Assembly (NCBI GenBank): GCA_030640625.1
Contig: DAOWJB010000352.1
Coordinates: forward strand, 1 to 35,382
Length of the DNA: 35,382 nucleotides
Reading direction: 5' to 3'
From: Bacteroides sp.
GTDB taxonomy: Bacteria; Bacteroidota; Bacteroidia; Bacteroidales; SM23-62
Both the position numbers and the translations under genes were made by a program. Every line of letters begins with the position of its first letter. Position 1 is the stretch's first letter. The notes below the pieces were generated by a model. It was not told where the DNA came from, did not search any database, and saw nothing but the letters and a program-made list of their open reading frames with translations. Of this stretch, positions 15,701 to 23,767 are shown in pieces.

Positions 15701-16364
15701 TCTTATTTACAATGAATTTTCTTCTGACCAGGTCCAGTAACATCTGGACGGAGTCATCTTCCATATCCCAGTCATAGGATGTACTAATATAATTGAAGGC
15801 CTCATTGAAGTTGGAGGCATTGTCCAGTATGCTGATTGTCTGCTGGTAGCTCTCCTTATCCCCGTTAAAAAGCTCATTGATCAGTTTAAAGCGGTCGTTC
15901 AGACCGAGGGCTGTTCCGATATCCTGAATTGGTTTGGATTGAAGCTTTGTTGACAGGTCCTGCCGTGTGCCATTCTCTCCAAGACTTTCATTTATGAATT
16001 TTTTCCCTCCCTTGAATTTATCTGCAAGTGTGGCTGGTTCTTCCGTTTTGAGCTTGAAATCCTCAGGTTCGGATTGCTCTTCGCTGGCTTTTGCCTCATT
16101 CATGGTTTGGGTCTCATTCATGGCTTGCGGTACCTTCTTTTCAACCTCTTTCACAGCTTTTTCTTTGGTGCTGACAACTTTAGGTTTATCGGATAAGCTA
16201 TTTTTTTTCAGGCCAGAAACATCCGCATATAGCCTCCTGATCTTATCCATGACGATATCTATTTCTATAAGGGGAACCGGACCATCTGTATGCATTTGAC
16301 TGATCAGCTCACCAATATCTCCAACCTGGGTGATTATTTCATTGATATTGTACTTGCTTTCCAT
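15693..16364 (-). CDS. Conserved-looking hypothetical protein, cytoplasmic
   Basis: 223 residues with no signal peptide or membrane segment. Three parts are visible: a helical N-terminus (about 1-52, YNINEIITQVGDIGELISQM, then MDKIRRLYADVSGL), a charged Lys/Glu-rich, probably disordered linker (about 55-110), and a helical C-terminal domain (about 115-223) with SLGENGTRQDLSTKL, DIGTALGLNDRFKLINELF and YQQTISILDNASNFNEAFNY. The last part looks well conserved in style, and I associate such proteins with Bacteroidota, but no function is known to me. It is first in a two-gene operon with rsmI and diverges from tdk across a palindromic promoter region. A partner role in ribosome maturation is only a guess from context. 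Confidence 0.8.
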   Translation of the reverse strand: MESKYNINEIITQVGDIGELISQMHTDGPVPLIEIDIVMDKIRRLYADVSGLKKNSLSDKPKVVSTKEKAVKEVEKKVPQAMNETQTMNEAKASEEQSEPEDFKLKTEEPATLADKFKGGKKFINESLGENGTRQDLSTKLQSKPIQDIGTALGLNDRFKLINELFNGDKESYQQTISILDNASNFNEAFNYISTSYDWDMEDDSVQMLLDLVRRKFIVNKNE

Positions 16365-16373
16365 AAATGAGTA

Positions 16374-16391
16374 TTATTTTTGTAAAAATAA
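16374..16391. promoter_or_regulatory. Palindromic divergent promoter region for tdk and the hypothetical gene
   Basis: A perfect inverted repeat, TTATTTTT and AAAAATAA separated by GT, spans these bases. The plus strand contains TATTTTTG (16375-16382), an exact -7 box for tdk, with TTG at 16354-16356, 18 bases upstream. The minus strand reads a near-match, TATTTTTA, toward the other gene. Confidence 0.5.
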
Positions 16392-16417
16392 CGATAAAAA
16401 TATGATTTTCTTATCCG

Positions 16418-16996
16418 ATGTTCATCGAGATCCCTGCAAATAAGACAGATAAAAGAGGATGGATCGAAGTAATTACCGGATCCATGTTCTCAGGAAAGAC
16501 TGAAGAGCTGATCAGGAGGCTTAAGCGGGCCACAATTGCCATGCAGACGGTTGAAATATTCAAGCCCCAGATTGATGTCCGTTATTCCGAAGATGAGGTG
16601 ATATCACATGATGAGAATGCCATCCGGTCGACAGCGGTATCCACGGCGGGTAACATTCTCCTGCTGGCTGACAATGTGGATGTGGTAGGGGTGGATGAAG
16701 CGCAATTTTTCGATATGGGACTGATAGAAGTGTGCAACTCACTCGCCAATAGGGGCATCAGGGTGATTGTTGCCGGACTGGATATGGATTTCATGGGCAG
16801 GCCATTTGGACCAATCCCCGGTCTGATAGCAACTGCAGAATATGTTACCAAGGTTCATGCCATTTGTGTTAAATGTGGTAACCTTGCCCATCATACACAC
16901 CGGAAACTGAAGGCCGATAAACTTGTTTTATTGGGCGAAAAGAATCTGTATGAACCCCTTTGCAGGAAATGTTATAATGTTGCCCGCGCTGAATAA
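16418..16996 (+). CDS. tdk: Thymidine kinase
   Basis: A 192-residue type II thymidine kinase, phosphorylating thymidine with ATP in pyrimidine salvage. Motifs: P-loop [17 protein letters not shown] (about residues 19-35), the acidic [11 protein letters not shown], the lasso region [19 protein letters not shown], and a four-Cys zinc site (CVKC and CRKC near the C-terminus). Length is typical. The TAA stop shares its last A with the ATG of the murF-alr fusion, so the two are co-translated. Confidence 0.96.
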   Translation: MFIEIPANKTDKRGWIEVITGSMFSGKTEELIRRLKRATIAMQTVEIFKPQIDVRYSEDEVISHDENAIRSTAVSTAGNILLLADNVDVVGVDEAQFFDMGLIEVCNSLANRGIRVIVAGLDMDFMGRPFGPIPGLIATAEYVTKVHAICVKCGNLAHHTHRKLKADKLVLLGEKNLYEPLCRKCYNVARAE

Positions 16997-19443
16997 TGGA
17001 CAATTATACTATTAAAGAAATAGCCTCCATGGTTGGCGGAGAACTTACCGGTTCTCCTGAAGAGTTGATCCATGGCATCAGTACAGACAGCCGGACCATT
17101 CACCAGCCTGAAGCAACGCTTTTTGTCGCGATCCGGGGAGACCGGCATGACGGGCATTCATTCATTTCAGCATTGATAGACCGGGGTATCCGTGCATTTC
17201 TTGTACAGGAACTTCCTTCCCCCCTGGAAACAAATGTATCTTTTATCCTGGTGAAAGATACCCTGAAGGCACTTCAGGCATTGGCTGCAGCACATCGGAG
17301 CCGATATGAATGCAGGGTCATTGGAATTACAGGCAGCAATGGAAAAACCATTGTAAAGGAATGGATTAACCAGGCCCTTTCGCCTGATCAGAAAATAACG
17401 AGAAGTCCAAAAAGTTATAATTCACAGATAGGTGTACCACTGTCAGTACTATTGATGGATGAAGATACCGAAACTGCTGTTTTTGAGGCCGGTATCTCCC
17501 GTCCGCGGGAAATGACAAAATTGGAGGCAATTATCCGGCCCGACATAGGGATATTCACCAATATTGGCGAGGCCCATCAGGAAGGTTTTCAGGATCTCGA
17601 ATACAAGCTGAAGCAAAAATTAATCCTGTTCAATGATTCATCTAAAATCATTTACTGCAATGACCAGGCGATGGTGGAGCGTGTAATCAAAAAACGGTTT
17701 TCACAGCAAAAATTATTTTCCTGGTCTTTCGGGAAAGACAGCAATGTCAAGGTATCGAAGCGCGAAGAGACGGGTGAAGGAACTTTGCTGGATATCACCT
17801 GCCGGAAGGCCAGCTTTGAGCTCCTGGTACCATTTCCGGACAGGGCCTCTCTGGAAAATGCCATGCATGTCGTCTCCCTTATGTTATTGCTCGACATAGC
17901 GCCATTGGTGATACAATCCCGTATCGGCGACCTGAATCCGGTGGCGATGAGACTGGAGATGGTAAAAGCCTTGCATGGATGCACCATAATCAATGATACC
18001 TATAATTCCGATCTGAATTCCTTATCAATTGCATTGGATTACCTTAATCAGCAGCATCAACACGTGGTCAAAACGCTGATCCTTTCTGACATCATGCAAT
18101 CAGGGAAAGAGGAGGATATCCTCTATGCAGAAGTATCTGGTCTTTTAAGGCAGAAAGATATTACCCGTTTTATTGGCATTGGTCCGGCTTTAATGAGGAT
18201 GCACAGGTATTTCCCAGCCAACTCACAATTTTATTTGAACACTGCAGAATTTCTGTCAAGCCTGCCTGGCCTGGATTTCAGGAATGAGGCCATCCTGATT
18301 AAGGGGTCCAGGGCTTTCAGGTTTGAAAAAATAACCAATCGGCTCCAGCAGAAGAATCACCCGACCATTCTTGAGATTGATTTAAATGCATTGGTACATA
18401 ACCTGAATGTTTACCGGTCAAAAACCGACGCCAGGATCATGGTTATGGTAAAGGCATTTTCATACGGTAGCGGATCACAGGAAATTGCCAATGCTCTGCA
18501 ATACCAGCGGGTAGATTATCTCTGTGTAGCTTATGTGGATGAAGGAATTGCCCTGAGGGAGTCCGGCATACACCTTCCTGTCCTGGTCATGAATCCCGAA
18601 GTTTCCGGGTTTGACCTGATGATGGATCATGACCTTGAACCTGAGATCTACAGTTTCAGAAGCCTTTTCTCATTTCTTGCCGCCCTGGCAAAGAGGAACC
18701 TGATATCCTATCCCATCCACCTGAAACTGGAAACCGGCATGAACAGGCTGGGATTCAGGGAAGAGGAATTGGATCAGTTATTTGAAATACTGAAACAGCA
18801 TCAACATGTGAGAATCAGGTCGGTATTTTCACATTTAGGGACTTCTGACGATCCTGCTAATGATTCATTCACCCGGAGGCAGATAGAGACATTTCAGCGG
18901 ATGAGTACCAGGATACAGGATCAATATCCCGATAAGATCCTGAGGCATATTCTCAATACGGCTGGCATTGAAAGGTTTTCCGATGCAAGTTTTGACATGG
19001 TAAGACTGGGAATTGGTCTGTATGGGATCAGCCGGCATATGCGGGAAGAACTTCAACCGGTAAGTACACTGAAGAGCATCATATCCCAGATCAAACCAGT
19101 CAGGAAAGGAGAGTCGGTTGGGTATAACCGCAATTTCATCGCCCCGGATGACATGATCATTGGTATTGTCCCGGTGGGTTATGCTGACGGGCTCAGGCGG
19201 GATCTTGGCCGGCATGGAGTTTTTTTTCAATTAAATGGGATGGCGGTGCCGGTGCTGGGGACCATCTGCATGGATATGACCATGATCGATCTCACTGATA
19301 TGGAAGTAAATGAGGGGGATGAAGTGATTATTTTCGGACCCGATCATCCGGTAACCGAACTGGCAGAAAAGCTCGGTACCATTCCTTATGAGATACTTGC
19401 GGGTCTTTCAGAGAGGGTGAAGAGGGTTTATTTCCAGGAGTAG
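16996..19443 (+). CDS. murF/alr: Bifunctional MurF-type D-Ala-D-Ala ligase / alanine racemase
   Basis: An 815-residue fusion typical of Bacteroidota. Residues ~1-450 form a MurF-like Mur ligase: ISTDSRTIHQPEATLFVAIR, P-loop GITGSNGKTIVKEW, SPKSYNSQIGVPLSVLL, FEAGISRPREM, and NDTYNSDLNSL near the domain end. This half would add D-Ala-D-Ala to UDP-MurNAc-tripeptide. Residues ~455-815 form an alanine racemase: ILEIDLNALVHNLNVYR, PLP-Lys motif MVMVKAFSYGSG, LKLETGMNRLGF, MVRLGIGLYG, VPVGYADGLRR, and LGTICMDMTMIDLT near the catalytic Tyr region. It supplies D-Ala for the same pathway. The altered P-loop (GKTI rather than GKTT) and AFSYG (rather than ANAYG) are, as I recall, usual for this fusion. 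Confidence 0.95.
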   Translation: MDNYTIKEIASMVGGELTGSPEELIHGISTDSRTIHQPEATLFVAIRGDRHDGHSFISALIDRGIRAFLVQELPSPLETNVSFILVKDTLKALQALAAAHRSRYECRVIGITGSNGKTIVKEWINQALSPDQKITRSPKSYNSQIGVPLSVLLMDEDTETAVFEAGISRPREMTKLEAIIRPDIGIFTNIGEAHQEGFQDLEYKLKQKLILFNDSSKIIYCNDQAMVERVIKKRFSQQKLFSWSFGKDSNVKVSKREETGEGTLLDITCRKASFELLVPFPDRASLENAMHVVSLMLLLDIAPLVIQSRIGDLNPVAMRLEMVKALHGCTIINDTYNSDLNSLSIALDYLNQQHQHVVKTLILSDIMQSGKEEDILYAEVSGLLRQKDITRFIGIGPALMRMHRYFPANSQFYLNTAEFLSSLPGLDFRNEAILIKGSRAFRFEKITNRLQQKNHPTILEIDLNALVHNLNVYRSKTDARIMVMVKAFSYGSGSQEIANALQYQRVDYLCVAYVDEGIALRESGIHLPVLVMNPEVSGFDLMMDHDLEPEIYSFRSLFSFLAALAKRNLISYPIHLKLETGMNRLGFREEELDQLFEILKQHQHVRIRSVFSHLGTSDDPANDSFTRRQIETFQRMSTRIQDQYPDKILRHILNTAGIERFSDASFDMVRLGIGLYGISRHMREELQPVSTLKSIISQIKPVRKGESVGYNRNFIAPDDMIIGIVPVGYADGLRRDLGRHGVFFQLNGMAVPVLGTICMDMTMIDLTDMEVNEGDEVIIFGPDHPVTELAEKLGTIPYEILAGLSERVKRVYFQE

Positions 19444-19485
19444 AATATATTTATTAATTTCGAACCCCTGATAAACTAGCCGGGA

Positions 19486-21357
19486 ATGACAAACCTATCA
19501 GTCATTATAATCACTTTAAACGAGGAGAGAAACATCGCCAGGTGCCTGGAGTCTGTAAATGACATTGCCGATGAAATTGTGGTCGTTGATTCCTATTCCA
19601 CTGACGATACTGAAAAAATATGCAGATTATTCGGGGCCAGATTTATACAACACCGGTTTGAAGGCCATATAGAACAGAAGAACTGGGCCATTACACAGGC
19701 AAAATATCCCCATATCCTTTCGCTCGATGCCGATGAGGTTCTCTCTGCCAGGCTCAAGGCATCCATCAAGGCGGTCAAGGAAAACTGGGAATACGATGGT
19801 TACTATTGCAACCGGCTGACCAATTATTGTGGTAAATGGATCCGTCATTCCAGCTGGTATCCATCCCGGAAACTGAGATTGTGGAACAGCCGGAAGGGAG
19901 AGTGGGGAGGTATGAACCCGCATGACAGGTTTATCCTGGAAAAGGGAACCACCCGGAAATTCCTGAAGGGTGACCTCCTGCATTATTCCTATTATACCAT
20001 TCACCAGCACATTGAGCAGATCAATAAATTCTCTGATATTGCCGCCAAATCTTTTTTTGAAGTTGGCAGGAAGGCTTCCTGGTTCAACATATTATTCCAC
20101 CCGATATGGAGATTGTTCCGCGACTATGTTATCAAGTCCGGATTCATGGACGGTTTTTACGGGCTGGTTATTAGTCTGAATTCAGCACATGAAACCTTCC
20201 TGAAGTATTCCAAACTGCGGAAACTTTACAAGGATGCCGCAAATGCCTCCAAAAACAGGATTTGCTTCTTTAACAGCCTGAAAACCTGGGGTGGCGGGGA
20301 AAAATGGCATTTTGATCTGTCTACAGGACTGGCTAAAATGGGATACAATGTATTTGTCTATTGCAATCCCAGGAGTGAATTAGTGAAGAAAATTAAGGAT
20401 GCACGCGTCAGCCATCGCAGTATTGCCGTAAGTAATCTTAGTTTCCTGAATCCTTTCAAACTTATTCTCCTCTGGAGGATATTCCGCAGGGAAAGGGTAA
20501 AAACCCTGATCATGAACCTGTCTTCCGATTTAAAGGTTGCTGGAATTGCTGCAAAACTGGCAGGGGTAGATAACATCATTTACAAAAGGGCGAACGCCAT
20601 CCCTGTAAGGAATACATTCCTGAACAGGTTCCTGTACAGACGGATTATAACCCGGATGATTGCCAATTCTGAAGAGACAAAGCGTTCCATCCTGGCCAAT
20701 AATCCGAAACTTATCCATCCATCCAAGATACAGGTCATTTATCCAGGTATTGAATTGATTGACAGGGAAAAACTTAAGCAGAAACAAATCTACCGGAGAA
20801 AAGATGGTGAGATCATCCTGGGCAACGCGGGCCGGCTTTCCGAAGAAAAGGGCCAGATATACCTGATCCACCTGGCAGAGATCCTGAAGGAGAGAGGGAT
20901 AAAATTCAGGATCCTGGTCGCCGGCACCGGGAAACTGAAAACCTGGCTTAAAAAACAGGCCAGGCAGCGAAATGTTCACAGGGAGGTTTTATTTCTGGGC
21001 TTTATTGACAATGTGGAACAGTTTTATATGGATATCGATATTTTCCTGTTGACTTCTTTATGGGAAGGATTTGGATATGTCATGGTGGAAGCAATGGCAG
21101 AGAAAAAACCGGTCATTGCTTTCGATATCAAAAGCTCGGCTGAAGTAGTTAATAACGGGAAGACTGGATTCCTTGTCCCACGAGGAAACGTAGAAGCCAT
21201 GGCTCAGAAAGTTATTGAACTGGCAGGAAATAAAAAACTGCGGCAGGAATTCGGCGACAAAGGCTACCAGCGTGTTGAATCCCTTTTTACCATTGATCAT
21301 ACCATTGAGGAGATAAGGGATTTTATTACTGCCGAGAACGGCTTTTCTAGGAAATAA
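19486..21357 (+). CDS. Two-domain glycosyltransferase, GT2 fused to GT4
   Basis: 623 residues. The first ~230 are a GT2 domain of the WaaE/KdtX type (LSVIIITLNEERNIARCLES, EIVVVDSYSTDDTE, the DxD of LSLDADEVLS at 79-88, RKLRLWNSRKGEWGG), a family that adds sugars to LPS core. From about residue 256 to the end is a GT4-type GT-B domain (ICFFNSLKTWGGGEKWH, LGNAGRLSEEKGQIYLIHLA, LFLGFIDNVEQFY, and TSLWEGFGYVMVEAMAEKKP with the two conserved Glu). One polypeptide could add two successive sugars to lipid A-core or another lipid-linked glycan. It lies 42 bases after murF-alr, with TAATTTCG (one mismatch to a -7 box) in between, and begins the glycan region. Confidence 0.88.
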   Translation: MTNLSVIIITLNEERNIARCLESVNDIADEIVVVDSYSTDDTEKICRLFGARFIQHRFEGHIEQKNWAITQAKYPHILSLDADEVLSARLKASIKAVKENWEYDGYYCNRLTNYCGKWIRHSSWYPSRKLRLWNSRKGEWGGMNPHDRFILEKGTTRKFLKGDLLHYSYYTIHQHIEQINKFSDIAAKSFFEVGRKASWFNILFHPIWRLFRDYVIKSGFMDGFYGLVISLNSAHETFLKYSKLRKLYKDAANASKNRICFFNSLKTWGGGEKWHFDLSTGLAKMGYNVFVYCNPRSELVKKIKDARVSHRSIAVSNLSFLNPFKLILLWRIFRRERVKTLIMNLSSDLKVAGIAAKLAGVDNIIYKRANAIPVRNTFLNRFLYRRIITRMIANSEETKRSILANNPKLIHPSKIQVIYPGIELIDREKLKQKQIYRRKDGEIILGNAGRLSEEKGQIYLIHLAEILKERGIKFRILVAGTGKLKTWLKKQARQRNVHREVLFLGFIDNVEQFYMDIDIFLLTSLWEGFGYVMVEAMAEKKPVIAFDIKSSAEVVNNGKTGFLVPRGNVEAMAQKVIELAGNKKLRQEFGDKGYQRVESLFTIDHTIEEIRDFITAENGFSRK

Positions 21358-21494
21358 AATGAATATACTTCTCGGCCTGGAATTCAAGCCCCCCACAAAA
21401 AAAGATATAATACACTCAATACCAGGTGACATTGAGAAAAACCGAATTTGAATCAATTTTCAAATTAGATCTCTCAGCGAATCCCAGGTTAGAG

Positions 21495-21513
21495 AAGGTC
21501 AGAGACCTTTTTT
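21495..21513 (+). terminator. Short intrinsic terminator after the GT2-GT4 gene
   Basis: AAGGTC (21495-21500) pairs perfectly with GACCTT (21504-21509) around an AGA loop, and the stem runs into six T. It is 138 bases past the gene, so it is either a distal terminator or belongs to the remnant frame. Confidence 0.5.
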
Positions 21514-21702
21514 GTTTTGGGGTTTTTTAAACTGCTCATACTTTAAAAAAGTCTCAGCCAGAAGTTTTTTTAAATCATCGTTCTCCTTCAGCGCATCGTT
21601 ATAATCAGTTTCGCTGTCGATGTGTTTAAGATTCGTGTGAAGTATTATATCGATACAAAAATATGAACAATAAGGAATTCTTGTAATTTTATCCAGTAAT
21701 AA
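21499..21702 (-). pseudogene. Orphan C-terminal-looking reading frame
   Basis: A minus-strand frame of 67 codons between two stops, with no ATG or GTG. The C-terminal half looks like real protein: a charged helical stretch, DALKENDDLKKLLAETFLKY, then EQFKKPQNKKGL. The first half (RIPYCSYFCIDIILHTNLKH) is less convincing. It could be the tail of a lost gene, possibly of mobile origin, but I do not recognise the family. It could also be chance in AT-rich DNA. Confidence 0.3.
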
Positions 21703-21710
21703 TCACATCC

Positions 21711-22691
21711 ATGAAAATTCTTTTTATCGGTTCGAGAAAATATGATTACCTGCAGGATCTAACCTACAGTGGACTAATCAAGGTTCTTGGTCCCAGGAAC
21801 GTAGTCGAACTGAAATGGAATCCACGATACCACCTCCCCTACAAAGAGTATCCAAAGAACATTCCGACTAGCCGGAAAGGCATTCTGAATCCTCTCCTGA
21901 GCAATAGAAGAAATTATAATATGGTTCTGGTGGCAGCTGCCAAACCAGACTGCTTCAAGAGCTTTCTCTCCATTGCTTCTGATATACCGGCAAACGTACC
22001 CGTGGTTTTCATCGATGGAGGTGACCGGCAGGATTTCGGAGGGGACCTGGAAAGGATTGGGTATCCAGGCCTTTATAATGAGGCACTGAATCTCAGGCCC
22101 TTCGATGTAATATTTAAGAGGGAGTACCTGGAAGACACTCAATACCCTGATAATGTATTCCCACTCCCCCTTTCAATCAATTATAACCGTATTCCTAAAA
22201 CCGGAGTACAAAAAAAATACCAGGTCGCTTTCTGGGCTGTAGAAGGGCACCCAATCCGTACCCGGGTTCTCGAAATGCTTGAAGACCAGTTTGACTGCCA
22301 GGAGAACGGAACTGTCAGGAACCAGGAATTTAAAAAGTATAAACGAAAGGGGAAATATTATTTACAGGAACTGGCTGCCTGCATGATCAACCTGAGTTTT
22401 CGCGGTGGTGGATGGGATACCCTCAGGTACTGGGAAATTCCGGCAGTTGGGAGTTTTATGATAAGCCAGCCAATGAATATAGTAATACCGAATGATTTTC
22501 AAGCAGGCAGGGAAGCTGTATTCTGCGAAAAGGATGCCTCTGATCTGCTTGAGCTCTGCAGTTATTACCTGGCACATCCGGAAGAGCGGGAAAAAATTGC
22601 CAGGCAGGGTGCTGTACACGCCCGGGAATATCACAGCGATGGGGCAAGGGCAAGGTACATCCTGGGAGTTCTCTCAGAAACTAAAATTTAA
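21711..22691 (+). CDS. CgeB-like GT-B glycosyltransferase
   Basis: 326 residues with the layout of the CgeB / Glyco_trans_1_2 group. The N-terminal part begins MKILFIGSRKYDYLQDLTYS and includes FIDGGDRQDFGG and PFDVIFKREYL. The C-terminal sugar-nucleotide domain has LAACMINLSFRGGGWDTLRY, WEIPAVGSFMISQP and CEKDASDLLELCSYYLAHPE, ending in a helical AREYHSDGARARYIL. Such enzymes modify surface polysaccharide or glycoprotein glycans; the donor is not readable. No membrane segment was seen. It is separated by three bases from the next glycosyltransferase gene, so the two form an operon. Confidence 0.8.
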   Translation: MKILFIGSRKYDYLQDLTYSGLIKVLGPRNVVELKWNPRYHLPYKEYPKNIPTSRKGILNPLLSNRRNYNMVLVAAAKPDCFKSFLSIASDIPANVPVVFIDGGDRQDFGGDLERIGYPGLYNEALNLRPFDVIFKREYLEDTQYPDNVFPLPLSINYNRIPKTGVQKKYQVAFWAVEGHPIRTRVLEMLEDQFDCQENGTVRNQEFKKYKRKGKYYLQELAACMINLSFRGGGWDTLRYWEIPAVGSFMISQPMNIVIPNDFQAGREAVFCEKDASDLLELCSYYLAHPEEREKIARQGAVHAREYHSDGARARYILGVLSETKI

Positions 22692-22694
22692 AAT

Positions 22695-23513
22695 ATGGAT
22701 GCTCCCGGACTCTCCCTGATCATATCTTTTTATAACAAGCTCGATAACCTGAGACTAATACTGGCAAGCCTGAAGCTCCAGAGTTTCTCTGATTTCGAAG
22801 TCATGATTGCAGACGATGGATCATCGGAGGAGGTTACCAGGGAATTGGAAGATATCATTCAGAATGCTGATATTCGTATAAGGCATATCTGGCATGAAGA
22901 CATGGGATGGAGAAAGAACATTATCCTTAACAATTCAATCGTAGCCAGCCACAGTGATTACCTGGTTTTTATTGACGGGGACTGCATCCTTCATCCCAGG
23001 TGCCTGGAAGAACATTATAAGCTCCGCAGGAAAAACTGGATTATCGCCGGACGCAGGGTAAACCTTTCCCCTTCTCTTTCTGCGGGACTTACCCCCCGGA
23101 AAGTCAACAAAGGAAGGTTGTGGGGATCTTCGATGATAAAAATGGCATGCGACAGCTTCCGGCATGAAAACACACATTTTGAAAATGCCATCTATATCAG
23201 GAGTCCCTTTATACGCTCCAGGATCAACAAAAAAGACAAGGGTGTCCTGGGCTCGCATTTCTCCCTGTACAAAGGTGATATTATGGCGGTTAATGGTTTT
23301 GACGAAAGGTTTTTACACCCTGCAGTCGGAGAAGATACGGATCTTGAATTAAGGCTCCGCAGGAACGGCATGAAGGTACAGACCCTTAAACATATCGCCA
23401 TCCAGTACCATATTTATCATAAGACCCTTCCCCGGGAGGAAAGCAACCTCAGGATCATGGAGGAAAATAATCTACAGGGAGTAATCTACACACCCCATGG
23501 CATCCGAAAATAA
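22695..23513 (+). CDS. Family 2 glycosyltransferase with galactosyltransferase-like C-terminus
   Basis: A 272-residue soluble GT-A enzyme. It starts LSLIISFYNKLDNLRLILAS, then VMIADDGSSEEVTRELED, the DxD of YLVFIDGDCILHPRCLEEHY (about residues 93-112), and a C-terminal block (HFSLYKGDIMAVNGFDERF, GEDTDLELRLRRNGMKVQ) like that of chondroitin polymerase and beta-galactosyltransferase-type GT2 proteins. The ED of GEDTDL is the likely catalytic base. It would extend the same glycan as the two preceding enzymes. The gene is convergent with the chimeric relic 15 bases downstream. Confidence 0.88.
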   Translation: MDAPGLSLIISFYNKLDNLRLILASLKLQSFSDFEVMIADDGSSEEVTRELEDIIQNADIRIRHIWHEDMGWRKNIILNNSIVASHSDYLVFIDGDCILHPRCLEEHYKLRRKNWIIAGRRVNLSPSLSAGLTPRKVNKGRLWGSSMIKMACDSFRHENTHFENAIYIRSPFIRSRINKKDKGVLGSHFSLYKGDIMAVNGFDERFLHPAVGEDTDLELRLRRNGMKVQTLKHIAIQYHIYHKTLPREESNLRIMEENNLQGVIYTPHGIRK

Positions 23514-23528
23514 AACTGGCAGTCCAGT

Positions 23529-23765
23529 CTACTGATTCGAGGCTGTGGCCTGATCGACCACACCCTTAACCCATAGTATGGTCCTGGGATGCTTGGGATC
23601 GTTTGAGATAACGGTAATCGTCTTGTTCTGCTTGCCAACCTTGATACGTGAGTCGAAAATAACCTGCACCTGGTACCCATACTTCTTCAGGTACAAAACC
23701 TGGGAATAGAGGCATTCATCATGGGACCCTCCAAGTTCAATCAGGGCAATTTTATTTGTTTTTAT
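23529..23765 (-). pseudogene. Chimeric relic: glycosyltransferase N-terminus joined to DUF1573 C-terminus
   Basis: A continuous frame of 78 codons begins two bases after the TGA of the acyltransferase gene. Its first 36 residues (KTNKIALIELGGSHDECLYS, then QVLYLKKYGYQVQVI) have the look of the first strand, loop and helix of a GT-B glycosyltransferase. From there it reads FDSRIKVGKQNKTITVISND and PKHPRTILWVKGVV, closely matching the C-terminus of the DUF1573 protein at 34.2-35.3 kb (FNSAGKVGKQNKTITIITND and on). The first codon is ATA, where ATG would be expected, and no in-frame ATG exists downstream. The likely story is an internal deletion or recombination at a VIF-coding junction plus loss of the start. 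The DNA differs from the intact DUF1573 gene mostly at third positions, so it came from an older paralogue. Initiation from a non-ATG codon cannot be excluded. Confidence 0.72.
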
Positions 23766-23767
23766 GG

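Larger units (their letters stand above)
21358..21710. other. 353-base region without an intact gene
   Basis: AT-rich and lower in coding signal than its neighbours. It holds a 7-base-pair inverted repeat (AATTTGA 21445-21451 and TCAAATT 21460-21466), a terminator hairpin (21495-21513), and a minus-strand open frame without a start codon (21499-21702). No tRNA, insertion sequence end or promoter of good quality was recognised. It separates the GT2-GT4 gene from the next transcription unit. Confidence 0.6.

Noticed and set aside
17320-17365. A defective Walker A in the MurF half (GKTI instead of GKTT)
   Set aside because: As I recall this is the usual form in the Bacteroidota MurF-Alr fusion, and the flanking motifs are intact.
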